From positions 62,001 through 126,000 of the forward strand of contig NZ_SETE01000007.1 of assembly GCF_004152935.1 (NCBI RefSeq): DNA of 64,000 nt. Direction: 5' to 3'. Below, one piece after another: positions 9,240 to 18,717 of the stretch. The translations under genes were made by a program, and so were the position numbers. Position 1 is the stretch's first letter; each line of letters starts with the position of its first letter. Under the pieces are notes generated by a model, which was given only the letters and a program-made list of their open reading frames with translations, was not told the DNA's origin and ran no database searches. The stretch is from Brumimicrobium glaciale. Lineage in GTDB: Bacteria; Bacteroidota; Bacteroidia; Flavobacteriales_D; Crocinitomicaceae.

Positions 9240-9599
9240 ATGTCGAAGAACGAAATGCAATACAGTCCAGAAAAACTTAAAAATTTCAAGTCAATCATCG
9301 ATGATGAAATTAAAATCATTGACAATGAACTTGTTAAATTAAAAGAAGAAAGAGAAAATCAAAAGGAAAAATTAGCGCATACAAATGTGGCTTTTAATCA
9401 AAGCAGTAAGCACTTCCAGCAACAAGCCAAAAACAAACAAGTAATCAGCAGACTCCAACGTAAATCAAGAGAATTGCATTCTGCTCTAGGAAGAATTGAA
9501 GACAAAAGTTACGGTGTCTGCGAAAGAACAGGTCAACTGATTCAAGAAGGAAGACTTAAGGCAAAACCTACAGCGCGTTTCGATATTTTGAAAAAGTAG
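9240..9599 (+). CDS. TraR/DksA-family protein with a reduced zinc finger
   Basis: 119 residues. The N-terminal two-thirds is a long charged helical region, as in the DksA coiled coil; the C-terminus has YGVCERTGQLIQEGRLKAKP, which aligns with the CxxC-GxxIxxxRLxAxP block of the family. Only one of the four zinc-ligand cysteines is present, a pattern I recall from Bacteroidota members. DksA proteins act in the RNA polymerase secondary channel; a role here as a transcription modulator is inferred from the family only. Confidence 0.75.
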   Translation: MSKNEMQYSPEKLKNFKSIIDDEIKIIDNELVKLKEERENQKEKLAHTNVAFNQSSKHFQQQAKNKQVISRLQRKSRELHSALGRIEDKSYGVCERTGQLIQEGRLKAKPTARFDILKK

Positions 9600-9680
9600 A
9601 TTGAATAAATAGACAATTACTTTTATAATTAAAATAAAAACATCCTTAACTTCGTTTTAGGTTAAACTAATAAAACCAAA

Positions 9681-9881
9681 ATGAAGAAAAAAACAGTGAA
9701 TATTTTAGTTCTCGCTTCAATCCTTACTACTATAGGATTTATAATGGATGGAGATCCTAAAGAACCGAGTATGCTGATGAGATTTGTTGAATTCATTCTA
9801 ATGTTAGGCTTAATATTCATTCTGATTTCATCATTTTATTTTACTTTCCATAAGGCTAGAAAGTTATTTATCAGAGTATAA
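9681..9881 (+). CDS. Small two-helix membrane protein
   Basis: 66 residues with two hydrophobic segments (about 6-22 and 36-56) separated by a DGDPKEPS loop and a basic tail. No family recognised. It lies 46 bp before the next secreted protein and may be in its operon. Confidence 0.5.
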   Translation: MKKKTVNILVLASILTTIGFIMDGDPKEPSMLMRFVEFILMLGLIFILISSFYFTFHKARKLFIRV

Positions 9882-9927
9882 AATGAAATTGAACCGAAGC
9901 ACCAGGTGGCTGTACAAAGAATCAAAA

Positions 9928-10701
9928 ATGAAAATTAAGACATTTCTACCTCTTTGTTTTATCTTGATATTTACAAGCAGTCATGCACAAAACTTTAAAG
10001 ATTCTATTTTTGAGAATGTTATAGTGATTGACGATGATAACATTACTCAAGTGGGGATGAATTTTTTAATCGATATTTCAATTCCCACGACAATAGAAAC
10101 TCCAGTACTATTTATTTCTTCACAAATCCCTGTAGACCTTTTGGCTAAAATTTATCCAGAATTTGCTAAAATAATTGTCATTGTTCCAAATAGAACCTCT
10201 TCTTCTTGTGTTGCAGCTAAAAATGAAACCAATCAAAAACCTATAAAAAGTACAATCGTTTATGAATTTATTAGAAGTGATAGATTGATTAAAAAAGACA
10301 GTGTGATTTTAAAGAATGACTATCCTAAAATGAACTTTGCTCCTAAAACAGAAATTCAATCTGATGAATTCGAAAGTTATTATACTGAATATTTTGGTTC
10401 CATCTGCTGTCCAAGAGATCTTCAATGGGACAACACACCAACTAGAGATGAGTTTATTAGCTTTTTTGAAAAAGAAAATAATGTTGAAATAATTGAAACA
10501 TACAGAAAAGTAAACGGAAAAGAGGGAGAAGCAATTTATTATTACACTTTAAACGGACTTTCAAACAAAATGAAATTGCATTTTATACTAGAAAGAAAGT
10601 TCTATCGTATTATCAATCGACATTTAAAGGATATTATTTTTATTCCTCAAGTCTTTACGCCAATAAGAGTAAAAATGAATAGTAGCATGGAGAAAATATA
10701 G
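9928..10701 (+). CDS. Secreted protein of unknown function
   Basis: 257 residues when started at the ATG at 9928, which gives a good signal peptide (MKIKTFLPLCFILIFTSSHA). An upstream in-frame ATG at 9883 adds 15 polar residues and would bury it. No domain recognised. A CC pair (SICCPRDLQWD, about residue 165) is conspicuous in an exported protein. The stop is five bases from the next gene, a multi-pass membrane protein, so the two are probably translated from one message. Confidence 0.55.
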   Translation: MKIKTFLPLCFILIFTSSHAQNFKDSIFENVIVIDDDNITQVGMNFLIDISIPTTIETPVLFISSQIPVDLLAKIYPEFAKIIVIVPNRTSSSCVAAKNETNQKPIKSTIVYEFIRSDRLIKKDSVILKNDYPKMNFAPKTEIQSDEFESYYTEYFGSICCPRDLQWDNTPTRDEFISFFEKENNVEIIETYRKVNGKEGEAIYYYTLNGLSNKMKLHFILERKFYRIINRHLKDIIFIPQVFTPIRVKMNSSMEKI

Positions 10702-10705
10702 AAAT

Positions 10706-11653
10706 ATGAGGAGTAATTTTCTTCTGAAAACCCTCATTTGGATCATACTGATTTTACTCAGCGTTTCAGTTATTCCTTTTAGTAAGTCCAATTCAATTTG
10801 GGCAATTACCATTTACCCACTCGCCTATTTTGCGTTATTCTATTTTTTAAAAAGAAGCAAATTCTGGAATAGTTCAAAATTTATAATTATCACTATTCTT
10901 TTGCTGTATTTCCCATGTTTATACTCTAATGGGAACAATTTAGGGATTTCAACCAATCTATTTTCCCTTGTTGATTTATTCTCAAAAAACAATTTCTTCG
11001 TTCGTTTTGGTCCAAACTTAACTGAATCTATTAAAGCAAAAGATACATTTGTAATTTTTCAAATCTACAGTATTCTTCTTGGAACTTTTGCGGTTTTAAA
11101 AATCTCAATGATGAATTTTGCTTTGGTAAAAATCATGAGAAATACTTGGGAAAGTATAAAGAAAAATCTTGTCTTAATTTCAAGTCTTCTGATTATTTAT
11201 CTGATTATCCACATCTCAATTCTCTCTCTATTAATGATGGGCAGTGACTTTTTAAATTATAAAGGCTACAATTTTAATTCGGCTCTCCTCTATCTTGGAA
11301 TCTACTTTTTATTATTTATCATCTTTAAAATATTTTGGAGTAGAAACACTTTTCCTATTCTCAAAAAAGCGATAACCATTATCTTTATCTTGTTCTTCCC
11401 AATGGTAAAGATGTCCACAACTACAATTTATCAATTCACTGATTCTATGGAGTACGAAGGTTTATTTCCTGTAATGGCTCCATTAGGTTCTAGTTTCGAG
11501 AATATTTCCAATTATCTGTTTTTAGATTCTGCCGTAGATCCTTATAATGTGAATGCTTTGTTGTTGATATATGGATTTGTGCAATTGGGATTTGTTTTTG
11601 TTTTGATGGCTTCGATGAAAATCGGAAAACTAGACCGAAATCATATAGCTTGA
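10706..11653 (+). CDS. Multi-pass membrane protein of unknown function
   Basis: 315 residues with about eight hydrophobic segments spread along the sequence (for example about 7-25, 29-47, 54-70, 110-130, 150-178, 193-213, 222-240 and 285-305). No transport or enzyme motif is evident. It starts five bases after the preceding secreted protein, so the pair is probably co-expressed and may function together at the envelope. Confidence 0.6.
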   Translation: MRSNFLLKTLIWIILILLSVSVIPFSKSNSIWAITIYPLAYFALFYFLKRSKFWNSSKFIIITILLLYFPCLYSNGNNLGISTNLFSLVDLFSKNNFFVRFGPNLTESIKAKDTFVIFQIYSILLGTFAVLKISMMNFALVKIMRNTWESIKKNLVLISSLLIIYLIIHISILSLLMMGSDFLNYKGYNFNSALLYLGIYFLLFIIFKIFWSRNTFPILKKAITIIFILFFPMVKMSTTTIYQFTDSMEYEGLFPVMAPLGSSFENISNYLFLDSAVDPYNVNALLLIYGFVQLGFVFVLMASMKIGKLDRNHIA

Positions 11654-11769
11654 ATAAAATATTAGTATTTATTATTCATTCCGTAAAACCACTTCCCCAA
11701 CCTTTCCCTCAAAATTTTCGTGTCTATAGGTAATTCATCAAGTAGGTTGAATCCAGTAAAACTTTAATT

Positions 11770-13359
11770 ATGAAACTACTAAAAACACTTTTGATTGCTT
11801 TTGCTATTTTATTCGTAAACTATTCAATTGCTCAAATACACTCTTCAATCCTTGATCACAATAATGTTTCGGCCAGTATTTCGGATGCTGGAACCTTCTG
11901 TTATGACTATACCAATCAAGGTTTAGGATACGAAGTTCCTAAAGGTTCAGGAAGACACGCTATTTATTCAACACAATTTTGGTTTGCAGCCATTGATGCC
12001 CAAGGTGAAATTCATTTTGTTCAAGGCGGTGTTCCAAATCAAGGAACTGATGTTTTTAATGGTCCGATATCTGACCCTGGAACCTACACTAATCCCGAAT
12101 ATCAAAACAAATGGAATAATTCAGTTTGGAGTATTTGTCAAACTGATATTGACAATTTTGTATTGACCTATGAATGTGGTTTAGATCCAAATTGTGATGA
12201 AGTTTATCCATTAACCAATGAGGCGATAATGACCATAAATAATTGGCCAGCTCATGGTGATGACAATTCGGGTCAATCCTATTATCTGGCAGAATACTTC
12301 GATTATGATAGTGATGGCTCGTATAATCCAATGGCAGGTGATTATCCAATTATCAAAGGTTGTTGTGCCACATATATGATTCAAAATGATGCCGCTGAAC
12401 CTCATTCTTATACCAACACAAACGTTATCGGAATTGAAATGCATTATCTATTTTATCAATATAAAACTTGGGATTATTTGAATGATGTCACCTTTGTAGA
12501 CATTACCGTAATCAATAGAAGCAATACAAATTACCCAGAATTTATTCACAGTATCGCCGTTGATGCTGACATTGGGAATTCCACTGATGATTATTATGGT
12601 TGTGATTCTTTGAATAACCTGACTTACTTTTACAATGCAGATAATGATGATGAAGATCATTTACAAACGCTCGGTTATGGAGTAAATCCGCCAGCAATTG
12701 GAATTGTAAGTCTCAATAACGACATGACTTCCAGCGTTCCTTATGCTGATGCTGGACTCACCGTTTCGAATAAATGGAACCTTATGAACGGATTGAAAGC
12801 TGACGGAAGTTCTTGGCTAAACCCAAATGCAATAGCAACAAAATATGTGTTTTCTGGTAATCCAAATATTCCATCAGAATGGAGTGCATTGAGTGTTGGA
12901 CACCAAAACTTTGAAGCAAAAAGCCTAACTTCGGTTAACGTTGGAAGTTTCAATATTGGCGATACATTGAAACAATCTTATGCCATTACTTATGCTAGAA
13001 ATGGAAACCACTTAGAAAATGTTCAATCGGTAATCGACAGGGCTTCTGATGTAAAGGATTTTTATATCAACGAATCAGATATACCTTGTACAGATGGAAC
13101 AACGAATTTAGAGAAATTGGAAGATTTTAATGTTTCAATATCTCCTAACCCATCTTCTGGAATCGTCAATATAAATAATTACGACAAAAATCCATTGTCT
13201 ATTACTGTTTTAGACTTACAAGGGAAAGTACTTCTAGAAAAGCCTTTTACTTCGGAAAGTAAAATTGAAATTGATTTGCGTGATCAAAGAAGTGGTATTT
13301 ACTTTTTTCATTTAAGAACGGAATCAGGGAGTTTGGTAAGAAAGATTGTTATTCGTTAA
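11770..13359 (+). CDS. Large secreted protein with T9SS type A sorting domain
   Basis: 529 residues. The signal peptide ends near residue 22 (YSIAQ). Residues 25-440 form a long beta-rich region with many Asp/Asn-rich loops such as DYDSDGSYNPMAGDYP, which could bind calcium; I do not recognise a catalytic domain. The C-terminal about 75 residues are a type A sorting domain: VSISPNPSSGIVNI, VLDLQGKVLLEK and RSGIYFFHLRT, ending in a basic strand. It is secreted or anchored at the cell surface through T9SS. Confidence 0.8.
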   Translation: MKLLKTLLIAFAILFVNYSIAQIHSSILDHNNVSASISDAGTFCYDYTNQGLGYEVPKGSGRHAIYSTQFWFAAIDAQGEIHFVQGGVPNQGTDVFNGPISDPGTYTNPEYQNKWNNSVWSICQTDIDNFVLTYECGLDPNCDEVYPLTNEAIMTINNWPAHGDDNSGQSYYLAEYFDYDSDGSYNPMAGDYPIIKGCCATYMIQNDAAEPHSYTNTNVIGIEMHYLFYQYKTWDYLNDVTFVDITVINRSNTNYPEFIHSIAVDADIGNSTDDYYGCDSLNNLTYFYNADNDDEDHLQTLGYGVNPPAIGIVSLNNDMTSSVPYADAGLTVSNKWNLMNGLKADGSSWLNPNAIATKYVFSGNPNIPSEWSALSVGHQNFEAKSLTSVNVGSFNIGDTLKQSYAITYARNGNHLENVQSVIDRASDVKDFYINESDIPCTDGTTNLEKLEDFNVSISPNPSSGIVNINNYDKNPLSITVLDLQGKVLLEKPFTSESKIEIDLRDQRSGIYFFHLRTESGSLVRKIVIR

Positions 13360-13453
13360 GGGTAACAAAGTTAAATTCTTGATTGGTTTGATTTTCAATA
13401 AAACGCATAATTAATTAAAAATCAGTATCTAATTTTAAAAAGCAATGGAGTAA

Positions 13454-13484
13454 TTGTTTAGACTATAAATTTATTGTATATTTG
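13454..13484 (+). promoter_or_regulatory. Predicted promoter of the HEPN-type pair
   Basis: TTG at 13454-13456, a 20-bp spacer and a perfect TATATTTG at 13477-13484, matching the Bacteroidota TTTG/TAnnTTTG consensus. The predicted transcript start (about 13491) supports the GTG at 13504 rather than a TTG at 13474 as the start of the next gene. Confidence 0.55.
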
Positions 13485-13503
13485 GTATAGAAATTTTATA
13501 ACC

Positions 13504-14001
13504 GTGGACAATCAAACCTTAGACATAAAAAAAGATAACAAACTTAGTCAATTAAAGGCTATTTTATATCTGTTACAAACAAATTTAGAAGAATTCAAAG
13601 AGGAGGTAGATGCAAGCTATGCTCTTTTGACTTTGGGTGAGAAAACTCCCTTGGCTAAAAAATTAGAGAAAAAAATTCAAGACCCTATAAATGACATCTT
13701 CCAATTTTCTAATAAAATTGATAGCCAAGTAAATCAAATACTTGACACAATAATTAGAGGATATTTTAAGAAAAATCATTCATCGATTAAAAAAGTTTTC
13801 AAAACACGTAAAAGTTTAAATGATTTACATTATTCTATTGTTTTAAAAGAAGACAATGTTAAAAGTAGAGATGTGTTTTTTGAGTTTTTAAATACTATAG
13901 ATTTAGCAAATATCTCACAAAAACACAATGTCTATTTTCAATTTATTCCCTCTGAACTAGTTGACAAGATTAAATTTGATGAGGAAATTAAGTTTGAATA
14001 G
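13504..14001 (+). CDS. Helical protein paired with a HEPN-like protein
   Basis: 165 residues when started at GTG 13504. The TTG at 13474 lies upstream of the predicted promoter -7 box and would not be in the transcript. The protein is Lys/Glu-rich and predicted mostly helical, with no signal peptide or membrane segment and no family I recognise. Its stop is two bases before the start of a HEPN-like gene, so the two form a tight bicistron of the size and layout of toxin-antitoxin or nucleotidyltransferase/HEPN modules. No nucleotidyltransferase motif (GSxARG) is visible, so that analogy is only positional. Confidence 0.6.
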   Translation: MDNQTLDIKKDNKLSQLKAILYLLQTNLEEFKEEVDASYALLTLGEKTPLAKKLEKKIQDPINDIFQFSNKIDSQVNQILDTIIRGYFKKNHSSIKKVFKTRKSLNDLHYSIVLKEDNVKSRDVFFEFLNTIDLANISQKHNVYFQFIPSELVDKIKFDEEIKFE

Positions 14002-14003
14002 TT

Positions 14004-14411
14004 ATGGATAGATATTTAAATCAAGCCAATCATAATGAAGAATTCCATAATTGCATCTGTGAAAATTCCCCAGATAAGTTCTATGATTGGAAAATAACTT
14101 CCCTATTTTATACAGCAATTCATTATTTAAAAGCTTTGGCCTTAAAAAGAGATATAAATATTGGTCAAACACATCATGAAATAGAACTTAACATTAACCC
14201 CGATAGAAATAATTCTTCAATGCGAATTACAAAAGGTGCTTGAAGGGAGTATAAAAGTCTATTACAATATTCAAGAACGTCAAGATATGATGGAATAGAT
14301 ACTAATATTGAAACATTTGAAATTATTATGAAAACAGATTATCAATACTGTATTCAACATTTAAAAAACTTCAAAAAGTACATAAAAAGTCAGGGTCTTG
14401 AGATAAATTAA
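14004..14411 (+). pseudogene. HEPN-like protein gene with in-frame TGA
   Basis: The frame codes for 79 residues (14004-14243), hits TGA at 14241-14243, then stays open in the same frame for 55 more codons to TAA at 14409-14411. The conceptual 135-residue protein reads through naturally: N-terminal YLNQANHNEEF and DWKITSLFYTAIHYLKAL, then after the stop REYKSLLQYSRTSRYDG, the pattern of HEPN-type helical proteins. A single TGG-to-TGA change (Trp at position 80) explains it. It is probably a recent nonsense mutation; a sequencing error or readthrough are alternatives. Confidence 0.65.
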
Positions 14412-14451
14412 TCGCAGTTCCTCCAATTATAACCAAAATAATATATCCTAA

Positions 14452-16338
14452 TCACCCCACAGCAACCGTCTTTGCCATTCCTTCAAGTAAAAAACTTTCA
14501 ATTAAATCCATAGATTGAGTAGTTTTAGGAACAGGGAAATCAAACCAATTTTGCATTTCTTTATCGAATCCTGAGTTATTCAAATAAGCATTCAAAGCTA
14601 GATTTAATCCTTTGCCATATATTTTGTGGTCTGCTCCTGTTGGATCTTCGTGGTATAAATCATTTTGTGCAAATCCTTTAAAAGAGGGACCAATTATATT
14701 GATTCCAAAATCTTCTGGATTCTTTCCTATTGGACTATGAATAGTCGTTGTGAATTGATGCCAATATGCCGATTGAATACAATTTTTCTGAAATAGTTGT
14801 TTTACAACTTCTAGTGAATCAATTGTTTCTTGTTCATTTTGAGTTGGAAATCCATACATTAAATAAGCATGAACCATAATGTTTTGTTGAGAGAAATTAT
14901 GCGTTACCCTGGTTACTTGCGCAATGTCAACTCCTTTTTTCATCTTTGCTAATAATCTGTCAGAAGCAACTTCTAATCCTCCTGTTACTGCAATGCAGCC
15001 AGATTTCGCCATTAATTCACACAATTCAGCGCTAAATGTTTTTTCAAATCGAATATTTGTCCACCAGGTAATTTTCACATTTCTTTCTATCAATTTTAAG
15101 GATAAAGCTCTGCACATTTTTGGTGGCGCTGCTTCATCTACGAAATGAAATCCGCTGATTCCCGTATCTTTAATGATTTTCTCAATTTTATCTACCAAAG
15201 CATCTGCCGTTGTGTTTTGATAATTACTGATATAATCCAAATTCACATCACAAAATGAACATTGTTTCCAATAACAACCATGCGAAATTGTCAATTTATT
15301 CCATCTCGCATCCGTCCACATGCGGTGCATAGGATTCACAACATCTAGAAAAGAAACATACTTATCATAAGGTAAGCCAGCATAATTTGGCGCTGGTAAA
15401 TTCTTGTGGTGATAAATGGTATTTGGAATCTTGTTTTTATAAACTACCCTACTATTTTCAAGGACATAAGTTCTTTCCAGCTCATTAATTTCAACATTTC
15501 CTTCAAGATAATTAACCATTTTCAACAATGGTCCTTCTCCATCGTCCATTGAAATAAAATCAATACAATCAAATATTCTAGGATCTTCTAGCGAGCGTAA
15601 TTCTGTATTACAATATCCTCCACCAATTGCAATTTTAATATGTGGATAAAACTGTTTTATGAATTGCGAACAGCGCAAAGCAGCAAACAAATTCCCAGGA
15701 AAAGGAATGGTAAAACAAACTAAAGTTGGATTGTGTTTCAGCAGTTGTTTTTCAAAAATCTCCAACATTTTATCCTCGATAAGTGTCGGTTCATAATTTA
15801 GAAATTCATCCAACTGATCATAACTGCATGAAGCTGTAGCGATTTGTTCGGCGTATTTTGTAAAAGCGAAAAACTCATCAACATTGGCTTGAATAAAATC
15901 TCCAATTTCTTCAATAAAAAGTGTAGCGTGATGTTTTGCCCTATCGATCACTCCAATTTCTCCATCTGCCCATTTGATTTTTGTATTCACATTGGACAAT
16001 CTGTGTCCTTTTGGTAAAAAATCTTTTTCAAGAATTTTATTAGCCGCTTCAATGTCACTTTTTTGAAGAAATTTTATCACGTCTTCAACCCTCGAAATAT
16101 AGAGTTTCTTGTATTTTCGAACCAACGGATGATTAAAGCTTTGCATATCTTCAGCTTCCTTAATTATAGAACGCAAAAAATCACTTGTAAAAATGGAAGT
16201 GAAAAGTTCGATACTTAAATCACAATGCTCAGTAGAAATAGCGTGTTCCTCAAGAAATCCTCTTAAGTAAGCAGTTGCCGGATATGCAGTATTTAACTGA
16301 GTAAATGGCGGAGTAACTAAAAGGAGTTTGGATCGCAT
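14452..16338 (-). CDS. Radical SAM protein with B12-binding-type N-terminus
   Basis: 628 residues from the ATG at 16338 (MRSKLLLVTPPFTQLNTAYP); nine extra upstream codons are less likely. The N-terminus has the KLLLVTPPF strand of cobalamin-binding radical SAM proteins, then IKIAIGGGYCN near residue 240. The iron-sulfur motif is GCYWKQCSFCD (CX4CX2C, one residue longer than the classic CX3CX2C, a spacing I associate with this subfamily). Later blocks ITWWTNIRFE, GCIAVTGGLEVASDRLL and HAYLMYGFPTQNEQ are typical of the TIM barrel. The substrate is unknown. It is a single-gene unit facing the HEPN pair. Confidence 0.85.
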   Translation of the reverse strand: MRSKLLLVTPPFTQLNTAYPATAYLRGFLEEHAISTEHCDLSIELFTSIFTSDFLRSIIKEAEDMQSFNHPLVRKYKKLYISRVEDVIKFLQKSDIEAANKILEKDFLPKGHRLSNVNTKIKWADGEIGVIDRAKHHATLFIEEIGDFIQANVDEFFAFTKYAEQIATASCSYDQLDEFLNYEPTLIEDKMLEIFEKQLLKHNPTLVCFTIPFPGNLFAALRCSQFIKQFYPHIKIAIGGGYCNTELRSLEDPRIFDCIDFISMDDGEGPLLKMVNYLEGNVEINELERTYVLENSRVVYKNKIPNTIYHHKNLPAPNYAGLPYDKYVSFLDVVNPMHRMWTDARWNKLTISHGCYWKQCSFCDVNLDYISNYQNTTADALVDKIEKIIKDTGISGFHFVDEAAPPKMCRALSLKLIERNVKITWWTNIRFEKTFSAELCELMAKSGCIAVTGGLEVASDRLLAKMKKGVDIAQVTRVTHNFSQQNIMVHAYLMYGFPTQNEQETIDSLEVVKQLFQKNCIQSAYWHQFTTTIHSPIGKNPEDFGINIIGPSFKGFAQNDLYHEDPTGADHKIYGKGLNLALNAYLNNSGFDKEMQNWFDFPVPKTTQSMDLIESFLLEGMAKTVAVG

Positions 16339-16472
16339 GGTGCAAAGATAGGATTCTCTATTCATTTATTTATTGAAATTTTGTTCAAATAAATATGTTG
16401 TGGAATTCAATTCATTTCAAAACCATTTAGATAACTTAAAATTCATTACTTTTAATTCATAAATTACTTAAA

Positions 16473-17276
16473 ATGAAATTAACAGGAAAAATATTTGGAC
16501 TTCTCTTTTTACTTATAATTGTTGGCTGTTCTGACAGGCAAAGCGATTCATTTGATTTAGCCACTGAGCAGTCTTTTGAAAATATCAGTAAACAAGCGCA
16601 GCCAGAAAATGATAGTCCGCAAGAATTAAATGATGAAAGAAAATTAATTAAAGAGGGAAGCGTAGAATTTGAAACAGATAATATCGTTTCTTCTCGAGAT
16701 CTAATTTTTAAAAGTGTAAAAGCACACAAAGGATATATTTCATCTGACCAAGAATACAAATCTTCAGGACGAGTAAGTAATACAATTGTAATTAGAGTTC
16801 CCGCATTACACTTCGATCAGCTTTTGATGGATGCTACAAAAGGAATTTCAAAATTTGATAATAAAAGCATTGAAGTAAAAGATGTTACGGAAGAATTCCT
16901 AGATATCGAAGCACGATTAAAAACTAAAAAAGAACTCGAGAATAGATATTTGGAAATTTTAAAGCAGGCAAATAATGTCACAGAAATATTAAAAGTTGAG
17001 GAGCAAATTGGGCAATTACGATCTGAAATTGAATCCATTGAGGGAAGGTTAAGATACTTAAAAAGTAAAATTTCCTTATCTACCCTAACAATGACTATTT
17101 ACCAAACAGAGCCAAATTCAACAAATTTCGGAAACAAGTTTGCTGATGGATTTAAAAATGGTTGGGATAATTTAGTTTGGTTTTTTGTATACTTAATTAA
17201 CATTTGGCCATTTATTTTAATAGCAATTATAATGATATTTGGAATTAAGGCTTTGAAAAAAAGAAAAGTGAAATAA
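16473..17276 (+). CDS. DUF4349 lipoprotein
   Basis: 267 residues. The lipobox IVGC puts the lipidated Cys at about 19. The DUF4349 region follows: RKLIKEGSVEFETDNI, then VIRVPALHFDQLL, a long coiled coil (about 145-200, including VEEQIGQLRSEIESIEGRLR), STLTMTIYQ, and a C-terminal transmembrane helix (about 232-260). The fold places an extracytoplasmic domain anchored at both ends. Function of the family is unknown. Its TAA overlaps the ATG of the methyltransferase (TAATG), indicating translational coupling. Confidence 0.85.
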   Translation: MKLTGKIFGLLFLLIIVGCSDRQSDSFDLATEQSFENISKQAQPENDSPQELNDERKLIKEGSVEFETDNIVSSRDLIFKSVKAHKGYISSDQEYKSSGRVSNTIVIRVPALHFDQLLMDATKGISKFDNKSIEVKDVTEEFLDIEARLKTKKELENRYLEILKQANNVTEILKVEEQIGQLRSEIESIEGRLRYLKSKISLSTLTMTIYQTEPNSTNFGNKFADGFKNGWDNLVWFFVYLINIWPFILIAIIMIFGIKALKKRKVK

Positions 17277-17878
17277 TGGCTGAAATTTGGGAATCAATAT
17301 ACAAAAGCAATCATGAAATGTGGGGATTAAACCCTACTCCTTCAACTATAATTGCTAAAGATTTCTTCATTGAAAAAGGAATAAAAAATATGCTAATTCC
17401 AGGTTTTGGATACGGAAGAAATGCACAAGTTTTTATTGAAAATGGAATTCACGTTACAGGAATTGAAATCTCTAAAACAGCAATTAAGAAAGCTAAAAAA
17501 CATTTTGGTGCTGACACAAAAGTCTATCACGGTTCTGTTTCAGCTATGCCTTTTGACGCTATTAAATACGACGGAATTTATAGTTATTCCTTAATTCATT
17601 TATTGGACACCGAAGAAAGAAAAAAGTTAATCAAAGATTGCTACGATCAATTGGCAAAAGGTGGCTACATGATTTTTGTTGTGGTTTCTAAAAAAGCACC
17701 AAATTATGGAACTGGAAATTACATCAGCGAGGATAGATATGAAGTCCATAAAGGATTATGTCTGTATTTTTATGATGAAAAATCAATAGAAAAAGAGTTT
17801 GGTGATTTTGGATTATTTGAGGTCAATGAAATAGAAGAGGATTTACCTTTTTACATAGTGAAATGTAGAAAAAGTTAG
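17276..17878 (+). CDS. Class I SAM-dependent methyltransferase
   Basis: 200 residues. Motif I is MLIPGFGYGRNAQ at about 40-52, followed by VTGIEISKTAIKKAK (acidic residue binding the SAM ribose) and DGIYSYSLIHLL at about 97-108 for motif IV. The opening WESIYKSNHEMWGLNP is like the tellurite-resistance/thiopurine-type methyltransferases, so a small-molecule substrate is likely. It is translationally coupled to the DUF4349 lipoprotein gene by a one-base overlap. Confidence 0.85.
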   Translation: MAEIWESIYKSNHEMWGLNPTPSTIIAKDFFIEKGIKNMLIPGFGYGRNAQVFIENGIHVTGIEISKTAIKKAKKHFGADTKVYHGSVSAMPFDAIKYDGIYSYSLIHLLDTEERKKLIKDCYDQLAKGGYMIFVVVSKKAPNYGTGNYISEDRYEVHKGLCLYFYDEKSIEKEFGDFGLFEVNEIEEDLPFYIVKCRKS

Positions 17879-18013
17879 CTATTTAGGAATTATGATCATT
17901 GATTTTTAGATCGTTTATCATTAATCTCATATTTAGTGTTCTATTAAATCGACTTTGATAATCATTCAATTTTTCCATCTGAGAATCCAAATGAAAATTC
18001 TTAAATTCGCAGC

Positions 18014-18499
18014 ATGCAAATAGAATCTATTGTCACTATTAAAAAAGAGCTGAAGCATTTATCTAAGGATGAACTTTTAGATCTTTGTTTAAAATTGGGG
18101 AAATTCAAAAAAGAGAACAAAGCATTTTTGACTTATCTGCTGTTTCAATCTGATGATGAAAATGCTTATATTGAAAGTGTAAAAACTACGCTCGACGAAT
18201 TATTTGAAGGCATAAATTCCAGAAATTATTTCTTCATGAAGAAAACAATTCGAAAGATTCTCCGACAAATCAAGATTTACAGCAAATATTCATCTGAGAA
18301 ATCCACGGAAGTTGAACTCCTACTCTATTTCTGCGAAAGAATAGAAAAATTGAGACCTTCAATTTTTGATAACAATACATTGACTAATTTATACGATAGA
18401 CAAGTCGCAATGATTGAGAAAAAAATCAGTGTCTTACATGAAGATTTACAATTTGATTATAATCAGAAATTAGAGAGTTTGAAGGGATATGGATATTGA
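18014..18499 (+). CDS. DUF6155-like helical protein
   Basis: 161 residues, soluble and predicted all-helical. The N-terminus KKELKHLSKDELLDLCLKLG followed by FKKENKAFLTYLLF resembles the family I know as DUF6155; this is from memory. It is rich in Lys, Leu and Glu, with no signal or catalytic motif. Monocistronic; role unknown. Confidence 0.6.
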   Translation: MQIESIVTIKKELKHLSKDELLDLCLKLGKFKKENKAFLTYLLFQSDDENAYIESVKTTLDELFEGINSRNYFFMKKTIRKILRQIKIYSKYSSEKSTEVELLLYFCERIEKLRPSIFDNNTLTNLYDRQVAMIEKKISVLHEDLQFDYNQKLESLKGYGY

Positions 18500-18717
18500 A
18501 ATATAGAAATATAGAAATAAAATATACTCTAATTCTACTTTAGAAGATCAATTCCGTGAAAGCTCAACTGCTTACGAAATAATGGAGGGTTGCACCAATC
18601 AATCTCTTAAAAACTAAATGAATAATTACCACAATTCGTCACAACCTTTATAATTGGCCATTTTTATTGAAATCAATAACCATAAATTGCTATATTAGCC
18701 AATCACAATGCTACTTG

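Noticed and set aside
12089-12953. Several 60-90 codon frames on the minus strand opposite the T9SS protein
   Set aside because: They are antisense to a well-supported gene and rich in Ile, His and Asn as expected from its reverse complement.
15240-15300. Damaged iron-sulfur motif in the radical SAM protein
   Set aside because: CX4CX2C differs from CX3CX2C, but the surrounding GCYW-x-x-C-x-FCD context looks like a normal variant of this B12-binding subfamily rather than a mutation.
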